Below are positions 11,901 to 19,800 of a stretch of 60,000 bases of DNA, piece by piece. The DNA is taken from positions 1,182,501-1,242,500 of the forward strand of contig NC_088315.1 in the NCBI RefSeq assembly GCF_910592395.1. Reading direction: 5' to 3'. The number at the start of each line of letters is the position of its first letter. The first letter of the stretch is position 1. The notes under the pieces were generated by a model. It was not told where the DNA came from and ran no database searches. It saw only the letters and a program-made list of their open reading frames with translations. The DNA is from Lineus longissimus. Its lineage: Eukaryota > Nemertea > Pilidiophora > Heteronemertea > Lineidae. Position numbers and translations under genes: made by a program.

Positions 11901-13270
11901 GATTCCTACGCCATAAGGCACTTTAACATATTATATCTGCCGAGTGAATTATTCATTGCTGGGTGGAGCACTGGATTTCCGATCGTTTTCCTTTTGAGGA
12001 TTTGTCATTTCCTTCAAGGGGATAAGCCAAGATGGTAGGGGTAGGACCAACCAGCGCCGTAACACAGGCTCACAATGCACTGCATTTTGTGTGGGAACAT
12101 CTTTATGCGCGTTCCGTGTTGTAATAGTAACAAGTGAAACCAACTTCTGTACCAACAGGTGTTGGTCCAGCAAAATCACGCTCACATACAAAGAAAACGA
12201 CCACTCATAACAGTGAAGTCCGTGTTCAATATTGATGTGATGTTGTTAAAAAAGTAACTGCTTCTACAATATGTGGTATCTTCAAATATTATATGTATAA
12301 CATTTCTTGGCAGTTTATGAATGGGATCCTTTGCATGTCACTGTCCTAGGGACAGAAGTCAACCCCTACAAGCTTGACGGCAAATTCCATTCCACAATGT
12401 TTGCTACAGAGACACATGAAGTTTACTCAGCGATTTTCTTAAATTTGTTCTCGGACTCAGCGTTTGCTTAAGGTATCGCTCTCACCTGATGGACCCAGCA
12501 AACACAGACATGGCAGAAGCTCAGTCATGGTAACCAAGGTTCGTCTCCGAGACCTTGAGGGACAAGGAGCAAATTAAAGAGACCTTAAGGGACAATAAAC
12601 AGCTGTTATTCTTTGCAAGTTGTTCGTTTATAGTGATGGCGGGAAGCACAGAATCTTCTCATGTAATTAGCTAATTAGCTAAAATGTTGTCAAGAACAAG
12701 ACAGGCTTAATACCCAACCAAAATCATTATGACAACTGTCAAGCCTACGGGTTGCTTCCACGTTTTCGTTCCATTGAGAAGTACAACATGTAACCACCTG
12801 ATATGAACATGATGACTGATGTTACCAAGTTAAGCAAGAGAAAATGGCAAAGACTTACCTGGTTTTGGCGAAACTTCTGATGATAAGATAGCGTTTACTC
12901 CAAACTTAAGATACGGCGTCGTACTTTTCGTCTGTTCAGCAGCTTTTGTCTTTTGCACTTGTAAATAGTCCCTGTCATTTTCTAAGTGTGACGGCAGTCC
13001 CATGGCTGCTGATGACGGAGGTGTCGTTGTGGTCATCGGCCGCGTGATGAAACCACCCGGTCCAACGTTTACCGCACCGTCCCGTAACAGATTCTCTACT
13101 AAGAATGATGTGTTGGTCATCCCTGGTTGTGGCAGTGGTGAGCGGAAGACACTGTGATAGATGGGTGATGGGGCAAGCACGTTGCCGTACATTTTGGCTA
13201 AGTCCTGCGAAATCATTGGATACACAACACCAAACCCCCGATCGTAGTATTCCGAGCTAGCTGGGCACAT
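2702..13270 (-). CDS. dbx: Dbx-family homeobox transcription factor, 5' part (exons 1-3 of probably 4)
   Basis: Spliced coding region: 13270-12859, 6005-5811, 2901-2702, giving 807 nt or 269 codons without a stop. Dbx proteins are nuclear homeodomain repressors that pattern interneuron progenitors; that role is family knowledge. Residues 56-62 (FLVENLL) and 123-129 (FGVNAIL) fit the eh1 Groucho-binding pattern. LKFGVNAILSS at 121-131 is a Dbx hallmark. The homeodomain starts near residue 226. R5, F8, L16 and F20 are at residues 230, 233, 241 and 245, and the block from RGKPRRGMLRRAVFSD to KLGLKDSQ is nearly identical to vertebrate Dbx1. The frame ends at homeodomain position 44, the usual Dbx intron site, so helix 3 with W48, F49 and N51 lies beyond the left edge. 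Start choice: ATG at 13270-13268 with an in-frame TGA five codons upstream (13288-13286). Family assignment is near certain. Orthology to Dbx1 or Dbx2 is not resolvable, and invertebrates usually have one gene. Confidence 0.95.
2902..5810 (-). other. dbx: dbx intron 2 (2,909 bp)
   Basis: It is bounded by donor GTAAGG at 5810 and acceptor TTTCTAG at 2902. It interrupts an Ala codon in phase 1 between the exon 2 HPYF motif and the pre-homeodomain segment. Short open frames at 3822-4055 (+), 4854-5081 (+) and 5403-5591 (-) have no recognisable product. I see no repeat or RNA gene in it. Confidence 0.85.
5811..6005 (-). CDS. dbx: dbx exon 2 (residues 138-203)
   Basis: It is bounded by a pyrimidine-rich acceptor (TTTCTCTTTCCAG, ending at 6006) and donor GTAAGG (5810-5805). 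Both junctions are phase 1: G|CC makes Ala138 with exon 1, and G|CT makes Ala203 with exon 3. The last 15 residues, PYDTPFHPMMRHPYF, align with the vertebrate Dbx1 segment PYFEGSFQPFIRSSYF, which confirms the exon although most of it is diverged. The rest is Ser/Thr-rich with five cysteines (149, 169, 170, 179, 182), unusual for a homeoprotein linker. The surrounding open frame extends well past both splice sites (5659-6141), but those extensions are intronic. Confidence 0.9.
7472..7543 (-). repeat. tRNA-derived SINE head or tRNA pseudogene
   Basis: Read on the minus strand from GGCTTCG at 7543, it has an A-box-like GTAGTGGTTAAG (7532-7521) and a B-box GTTCGAAACC (7490-7481), spaced as in tRNA genes. 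A T-arm with a seven-base loop TTCGAAA and one stem mismatch can be drawn. The acceptor stem does not close: the 3' side ends CTCGAGTA rather than CGAAGCC. That argues against a functional tRNA and for the RNA polymerase III head of a SINE. A body may continue leftwards to about 7300. No second full copy is visible in the window. Confidence 0.6.
9943..9960. promoter_or_regulatory. Perfect 18-bp palindrome centred on a CACGTG E-box
   Basis: TAGCAACACGTGTTGCTA reads identically on both strands and is centred on the canonical bHLH core CACGTG. It lies in dbx intron 1, about 230 bp left of the 44-bp minisatellite. Extended symmetric flanks are typical of high-affinity homodimer sites; binding is inferred. 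Confidence 0.4.
10189..10538. repeat. 44-bp minisatellite, about 8 copies
   Basis: Unit starts are at 10189, 10233, 10277, 10321, 10365, 10409, 10453 and 10497; the last copy is a few bases short. Units are nearly identical: the first has AAATGAAG where the others have AAAGGAAG, and the fifth has GAGGTCAT for GAGGGCAT. Because 44 is not a multiple of three and the unit has no minus-strand stop in any frame, two overlapping minus-strand open frames of 132 and 171 codons run through the array. They encode cyclic 44-residue peptides of FPYLLQL type and are artefacts of the repeat. It lies in dbx intron 1. Confidence 0.95.
11320..11331. promoter_or_regulatory. Palindromic homeodomain-type site in dbx intron 1
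   Basis: CCAATTAATTGG is a perfect 12-bp palindrome holding two overlapping TAATTG/CAATTA homeodomain half-sites. Another CAATTAG follows about 20 bp downstream. Binding is inferred. Confidence 0.3.
12664..12682. promoter_or_regulatory. Tandem TAATTAG homeodomain sites in dbx intron 1
   Basis: TAATTAGCTAATTAGCTAA contains two TAATTAG elements 8 bp apart, and the inner 16 bp (12667-12682) form a perfect palindrome. It lies about 180 bp downstream of the exon 1 donor. A homeodomain dimer site, possibly auto- or cross-regulatory, is plausible but unproven. Confidence 0.35.
12859..13270 (-). CDS. dbx: dbx exon 1, coding part (residues 1-137 plus one base)
   Basis: It starts with ATG at 13270 and ends in CCA-G before the donor GTAAGT (12858-12853), phase 1. 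The exon encodes a low-complexity N-terminus rich in Ser, Thr and Pro with two conserved islands. The first, around residues 54-64 (TSFLVENLLRD), matches the vertebrate Dbx SFLVEDLIR segment. The second is LKFGVNAILSS at 121-131. Between them, residues 72-116 (a Thr/Pro stretch and a charged Lys/Glu stretch) are not conserved in any way I recognise. The first 50 residues include several Tyr and Pro and also lack a recognisable counterpart. The upstream in-frame TGA makes this ATG the first possible start in this exon, although a spliced 5' non-coding exon cannot be excluded. Confidence 0.95.
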
Positions 13271-13309
13271 CGAAACTGCGTAGTGTCACTTCTCAAGTTT
13301 GCTTTCTCG

Positions 13310-13394
13310 TTTCAACTGTTCGTCCACAACCACCGTTTACTTTTATAAAGCGTCACTGACAATACGGTGCCTTATTTCTCCACCGAGATTGGCT
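13310..13394 (-). promoter_or_regulatory. dbx: Putative dbx core promoter: TATA box and CCAAT box
   Basis: On the minus strand TATAAAAG lies at 13347-13340 and AGCCAAT at 13394-13388, 41 bp further upstream. A TATA box here predicts transcription starting near 13316 (around AACAGTTGA), giving a 5' leader of roughly 45 nt before the ATG at 13270. The CCAAT box would then be near -74, the usual range for NF-Y. Order, orientation and spacing are all correct for a TATA-type promoter. The start point itself is inferred. Confidence 0.6.
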
Positions 13395-13430
13395 ATGAGC
13401 ACCACAATAGTTTACAGCTAAGCGACGCCT

Positions 13431-13466
13431 CTTTGAAAACATTATCAACTAATAGACTGCTTTGAA
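13431..13466 (-). promoter_or_regulatory. Paired TCF/LEF-like sites upstream of the dbx promoter
   Basis: TTCAAAG, which fits the TCF/LEF pattern WWCAAAG, occurs on the minus strand at 13437-13431 and again at 13466-13460. They lie about 85-120 bp upstream of the TATA box and 29 bp apart. A GC-rich patch with a CACGTG-like E-box core and GGCGTGGC follows at about 13470-13500. Short motifs like these occur by chance, so this is a candidate only. Confidence 0.3.
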
Positions 13467-13499
13467 TAGCGAAGAGGCGTGGCTTCTCGCGGCACGTGG

Positions 13500-16367
13500 C
13501 GCGGACTAACTACCAATACGAGCTACAGCTCTATTCATTAATTGTCATTTCCTATTGAAAATGGCAAATAACGGATATTAATTTATTCCTTATGATTTTC
13601 CGTCAGGGAATTAGCCCACTTGGCCTCCAATAATGACTCCTAGCCCGTCACCAACACGCTGAGCAATCGAATTCGCCCCCAAATGCTAGCGACATAATCC
13701 TAGTAGATGCTTTTAATGGGGGAAATCATACGCTCTCCTCAGCGCGAATAGTGTCACAACCAGCTGACGCTAGCGTATTAACCAATTCGGGAACCGTAAT
13801 TAAATTTTATTGGTCTTCCTCAAAACCATCTCTAGATGACTTAAGCGGGGATCGCAATTCGTTTATTGTCGCCTTATGAACACAGAAGATCAATCAGCTC
13901 ATTATTACAAGCAGCATCTGGAGCTGACAGTAAAAATTACTTCAGGCTCGATATTAGCTCTTGGATGCGGCAGAGATTCGAAGCATTTCACGTGGAGAGA
14001 CGACTGAGGGGGAAATATGTCCCCAACACTTGCGCTAGTTTTAGTTCAATTAACGCAATAGTTGTTCCAGAGGATCCGTAATAATTTATGCATGTGGTTT
14101 GTGTGATGGTAGAGAAAGAGATTTTTAATCTCTGTATTAGTCATAAGTGTCAAAGTCAGCCACGGGCTGGTTTATACTTGGTTCAGGGCCTGTCGTCAGA
14201 GGTAGTTGAAGGTAGACTTATGGCTTGTGATTTAGACGCAGGGAAGATTTAGATTTAGGTTTCGATAAGGTCACGTTTATTGATATGAGAGCTGAAGTCA
14301 TGGTGGTGGCGACAGTGACACGTGACTTCTTTACGAGTCGGGGTTCGAGAGATACCTGATGTGTTGCTAGTTCTGTCAACTTCGTCCGACAATGAAGGTC
14401 ACCATCCGCGGATCATTTTGTTTTCCTAACAAAACACAGAATATTATCTTCAGAGAGACCAAACATTGTATTCTCTTGCACTCACTCTCGCTCTCTATGT
14501 TCTGTCCGGCTTCGAGTCTATCAGGGCTATTATAGCCTAAATCCCGTTTCGCCTATCTAAAAAGACTCCGAAGTAAATTCGCGCTCTGCTTAAAACCATC
14601 AAGTTTTTTCTTGAAAGACCGCCAAAGGATGCTAAAACCTTGCGTGAAATGCCCCCTGAAAAGCCTTGTATCTATATAAGTGAAGCACTCAAACATGATA
14701 TGTAACCCCAAACTACTGCGGGCAATAGCCGATCATTAGTTATTGGTAATTATCGATTTATGTGCAGGGGATTCATCGCCTTAGCATGGCTGGTGTTGAC
14801 ATGTCCAATCACCTTCCTTGTCATCATTAGGGGAGAAGAGGGCGCGTGCATTAAGGCTGTACAGCTTGAAGCGCAATTGCTGTAAGAGGGGAGAGTTGCT
14901 GTAATGAAGCAAGATTTAGCTCCGACACTATTAACTATTGTTGGGTACATATATGACATCTGTGATGAGAATGCATGGCGATGAACTAGACCACAACATA
15001 CAACAGCGGATCATTGGGGGGGCGACCGTTCATTGGCTGCCTACAGTAACTCATCATTTCTCTATATCAACCTCTTCTGTTTTGTTCAGTCATGTCAATC
15101 ATGTTACAACCGTACTGGTGTTAACAACTTATTCGAAATATGCTGCAAAAGTTTTGTATCACAAACGACATTTTCAAATTCGACGAAATATCTCGTTATT
15201 GGTTTATCTTAAATAAATATTCATGATCACGACACTTTCTCAAAGTAATATTGACAAAGTTGATTGTTGTAATAATAACTACAGTAACACATACAAACAT
15301 AACAAGTCGATTAACACATACTACACGCTTATTCAGTATTTGTTGAACATCTGTTGAATATTATTTGTTGTAAATCGGTTTTCGCACCAAAATAATCCTA
15401 TTCCTATATGGTCCCTCGGTTTGTTCAGATAATTTGAAACTTTTGCCAAGATCAACCACGATGTTAAGTTTTTTCCTGCAAACATTTAAGGCAGTGTCTG
15501 TATTTCATAACATCTCGATAATAAATATCAACTTAAAAAAATATGGCTAACACTTTCATTCACTGACCGTAAAAACTGCAATGTGTGCTCACAAAACCAT
15601 TGTGTGATCATTTGGTTTAGTTTACAGATCCCAGCATGAGATATTCGAGGTATTCCAAGCTGCTACTCCGAACGATTAGGATCCATTTGGTCTATGCATC
15701 TATATGATACTAAGCTGTGTGATAGTATTTCAGATAGACTGATTGCGGTGAATCCGATCAATTGGAGTAGAAAGAAGACTCATAATAGTCATATCAGTGT
15801 TTGACACGATGTCAATTTGTCATTTTAAATATTCACAATAGATATCCATAAATTCTCAAACCTGTGACATATCAGTTTCTTCATAATGACCCAAGCCAAC
15901 GTTACTGCATGAAGAGTGTATAACAGTGACATCTGCCATTTTGAATCTGACCGATAACTTAATGCAATAAGTCATGTGTGAGAGATAAAATATTGTTTTA
16001 TTGTGACAAAGATGACAGGCTATGATGGGGCTTGCGCTGTATTTACAAAATCAGCAAGGATACGTAGGACCGGTAGCAGCTGGTGGAACTGCGATTGTCT
16101 CCTGGTCCATCCTGACCACAGGACCATTAATTGACCACGATATCTCCATGAGATCAGAAAGTCTATCGGAATGATCGAATAACGTCATTGTCACTGAGCC
16201 ACGTGGTTCAATAACAAAAAGAAATATCGCTATATATACATAATTTAGTTTAATGGATTTTTGGCATCACTAACGTTACACTAGTACCTGCAATATAATT
16301 AGAGAGCATCATCGGCCGGCTTTGCATGATGTACATGTTAATCTGATTCACTGGTTATACGATGCGC
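13500..16367. other. 5' flank of dbx, no gene recognised
   Basis: This is distal upstream sequence of dbx. Open frames at 13866-14081 (+), 14750-14959 (-) and 14938-15216 (+) are short, with no domain, splice context or composition that I trust. 15.2-15.6 kb is strongly AT-rich. A symmetric E-box, GAGCCACGTGGTTC, lies near 16.2 kb. I see no repeats or RNA genes before the 91-bp array. Confidence 0.6.
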
Positions 16368-16822
16368 TCTGACCTTCATCAAACTGTCATAGTCCTATGA
16401 GTATAAAATTAGGAAAAGGTGTCTGACCTGTGGCTTCTAGCACGACATGAACGTGTAATCTGACCTTCATCAAACTGTCATAGTCCTATGAGTATAAAAA
16501 TAGGAAAAGGTGTCTGACCTGTGGCTTCTAGCACGACGTGAACGTGTAATCTGACCTTCATCAAATTGTCATAGTCCTATGAGTATAAAAATAGGAAAAG
16601 GTGTCTGACCTGTGGCTTCTAGCACGACGTGAACGTGTAATCTGACCTTCATCAAACTGTCATAGTCCTATGAGTATAAAAATAGGAAAAGGTGTCTGAC
16701 CTGTGGCTTCTAGCACGACGTGAACGTGTAAGCAGACCTTCATCAAACTGTCATAGTCCTATGAGTATAAAATTAGGAAAAGGTGTCTGATCTGTGGCTT
16801 CTAGCACGACGTGAACGTGTAA
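16368..16822. repeat. 91-bp tandem repeat, 5 copies
   Basis: Units start at 16368, 16459, 16550, 16641 and 16732, each exactly 91 bp, running from TCTGACCTTCATC to GAACGTGTAA. Copies differ at only a few positions. Copies 1 and 5 read ATAAAATTAGG where copies 2-4 read ATAAAAATAGG. Copy 1 has CACGACATG where the others have CACGACGTG. Copy 3 has CAAATTG for CAAACTG, and copy 5 opens with GCAGACC. Shared variants at the two outer copies suggest expansion from the centre. Every unit holds a TATAAAA(A/T)TAGG element, TATA- or MEF2-like. The array lies about 3 kb upstream of the dbx start. Confidence 0.95.
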
Positions 16823-19800
16823 AATGATATACTATATTTGACATTATTTGACGTGGTTTCATTCGGTCACTCGCTGACTATTTGACATCAATCTAAAAAA
16901 AGTCAACCAATGTTTTCCTGTCTTGGCAATTCTCCCTTACTGTCAAGAGGCAATCGGCAAACGGGTTGTTTTGACATGTCACTGACCACAAGATAAAAAA
17001 AACACGGCCAGGGAGATTGTGTAATCTTAGACATGTTAGAACATGGCGGATTCCAGTCGTCACAGATTTTCAGCCTACACGATTTTGCGCGATAGGTGTC
17101 CTATCCTACGCAATTGCGTTTGAATGTGGAAAAAAAAAATTTTGTGCCAAATATCGCTCTATCCTGTGTATCGCATTGTTACTGTGATGTGATAGATTGT
17201 GTTCTGTTAGATATAATTGACTTGAATACTTCACCAAACTCTGCATGCAGTCGTTTTTTATACTAACCATTAAAAAAGTCCACAAACTTTAAATATTAAG
17301 TAACTTGCAGGTGCGAATTCCGGAAAATAAAGAAACAAAAAGCCATATTTATTGAGTTAACTGTAAAACCCACGCATTAAAACCCGTCATATAATACAAA
17401 ATACAGTATTAAATAAAATAATTGAGTGGAAGTTCATTTTAACAAATGTTTTGGCCGATGATCGGTAACGTTGAGCAATTATCGCTACAGCGCAGGAGTC
17501 CCATTGAAATTTCGAATTTACTTTGAAGAAAAGCGAACTAGGTAGTCAGTTCGCTTGGTTGGTCAGCTACTATCTCTTAATCAAAAGGATGCCCCATTCT
17601 CAAGTCCGACACGTGCTGGGAAGGAATATACCTTTGCCGAGGACGTTGTTCACTGACTCTGGTGTCTGTTCATGAGAATGTCTCTTATTCTTGTAAGCTT
17701 CCTCTTTTCGTGTTATGTTTTGTCCCAATCCTACGCTTATTCGTGGACAACTGATATTCCAAGCACTATTTGGTCGTAGTAAAAAAACGATTCTACGCCA
17801 AAGCATTTATATATATGACAATTTTTCCTTATCTCTCAGGTATTTGGAAGTGACTGCTGGCCGCAACTTTGTGCAACTTTGATGAAATCGTTCGTCCTAA
17901 ACCTACATGCATCTTGTGGTTTCATAGAGTAGCACTTCATTTGTTTCCGACGATTATTGTCGCGTAATGACATAACGGCACCAAATCTTACAGAGCGGAA
18001 GTGATGCAAGAACAATGGCGTCACGTGGCCAACAACCATCCAATAAAAACTTACAAGACTTTGATTGCAACTGTCACCTGTTGATGTTTCCGCTCGCGTA
18101 GACTCGAATGCGAGGTTCTATCCTCGCGGGTTCGGTTCAGCCTCCAAGGTCACAAACCTTTATCCTCTATTCTCTCTCATAAAAACCTGTTGTCCCCTCC
18201 CTGTTAGCATTTGAAGGACAAAGTAACGCGGACGAGATCCCAGTCGCTTCACGCTATCATTAAAGTCAGATAATTAGCAAAACGTCTAATAGGCGCGTTA
18301 GATACAAGGCCGTAAATATACAGAATCTCAGTAGGAAGTCACCAAAGTTACATGTCTTTGTAAGGTGCCCGAGGGGGTCGATTGCTGCATTATATTTTTC
18401 ACAAGTTCGGTGCGAACTGTGGTGATTTGTTGTAATAATTTTCATGCTTATTCGATTCTTGCAAATAGGTTGCTCTAATTCACAACAGAAACGTTTGTGT
18501 AAGATATTAATGATTTGTGTTTGTCTGAAGCTCATTAAGAGGAATTAAGTGATTTTCTTATTCACTGGGTTACCAAGGTCACGTTTGAAGCACCTGGAGT
18601 GCTTTATTTTGGTTCTGGGACCCAATCTAAGGAGTACTACGAACGCTTGCAGACTTTTTAGGTGTTTCCCACCAATAAACAAACCACTTCGATCATTGAG
18701 GGAATCGTTTGTTGACAAAATCAAAATACATTTAAGAATTCAAACTCGTCATGTCATTATTAAATCAAAACAGTTAACATTCTGTCACCAATTAGCTTTT
18801 ACAGAGACCTGTACTCGCCTTGGGCTAAAGTTCAAACGAGTAAGATTGGCAACCACTGCGTCCCTAACCCCGTAACCGAAGCATCAAAACACGGAACCAC
18901 GGGGGAGCACACCAACTAAGGAGCAAGATAAAGGAAGAGAGGATCCTTTTGAATATTCAAAATAGGTTGCAAAAGCTTCGAGAGGTTTGAAGTAGCAATA
19001 CGTCCCGTTGTTTGAACTTCGGAAACACTCAAAACGTTGGTCAGCGGTTAAATGTGAATGCGAACCACACTCTAGGCGTTTGTAAACTCAACAAGAGAGC
19101 ATTCTCACAAGTTTTTAAGGGTCTTTGGTTTAATTGAGTAGATATTGAGTCGCATGATGCCTTATTCGAAATAGGTTAAGGCTTTATGGAGTCTTTGTTC
19201 CGTGTTGTTTCATGAGGTGAAGAATGTTTAAGGGGGGCCACAAAGATGGCAAATACAAATCATGAAATAATCATACGAGTTTTGAGTGGCCGGATGTGAA
19301 ATAAAGCAGAAGATTCTTTGAACTTGCTTTTATATTTTTGGCCCCCCAGTTTACGGACATATAGCACACGCACATCACATTGTGATCTGAATGTTTGCTG
19401 TTGTTACGAGGTTCGTGTACGTGGTATCTTCTTGGCCCTTGTACCAGCAGCTAAACGTGTGAATTGTGAGCTCAGAAACGTGGCTTTGGCAGATGAGCGG
19501 CTATTGGCATTGGCGAAGATGCAATGTAGCTCAAGGTAGCGCTCATCCATTACTGGTATTGGCTATGAAGCAGCGCGAAGCCGAGGGTAGAAGAATAAGT
19601 TGGCTGTCTTATTCTTGCCTATCAGACTGGTGTTACTGTAATGATGAAAATAACACATTTGTGTTGCCAATGTGCTGCTTTTTGCGATGGGAAAAAAGAC
19701 GTCGCTTCCGTAAGACTGTCGTCATTCTCACCATCAAAATCTGTAATCGCACCCCCAGAGCTGGTTTTAGTGGATGAGGCCATATGCTGAAGCCACTCAC

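Larger units (their letters stand above)
6006..12858 (-). other. dbx: dbx intron 1 (6,853 bp)
   Basis: The donor GTAAGT is at 12858 and the acceptor TTTCCAG ends at 6006; the phase is 1. It contains most of the notable non-coding sequence of the gene: a tRNA-derived SINE head near 7.5 kb, the 44-bp minisatellite at 10.2-10.5 kb, a perfect E-box palindrome at 9.95 kb, and TAATTA-type palindromes at 11.32 and 12.67 kb. A first intron of this size in a patterning gene often holds enhancers, but nothing here proves one. Confidence 0.85.
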
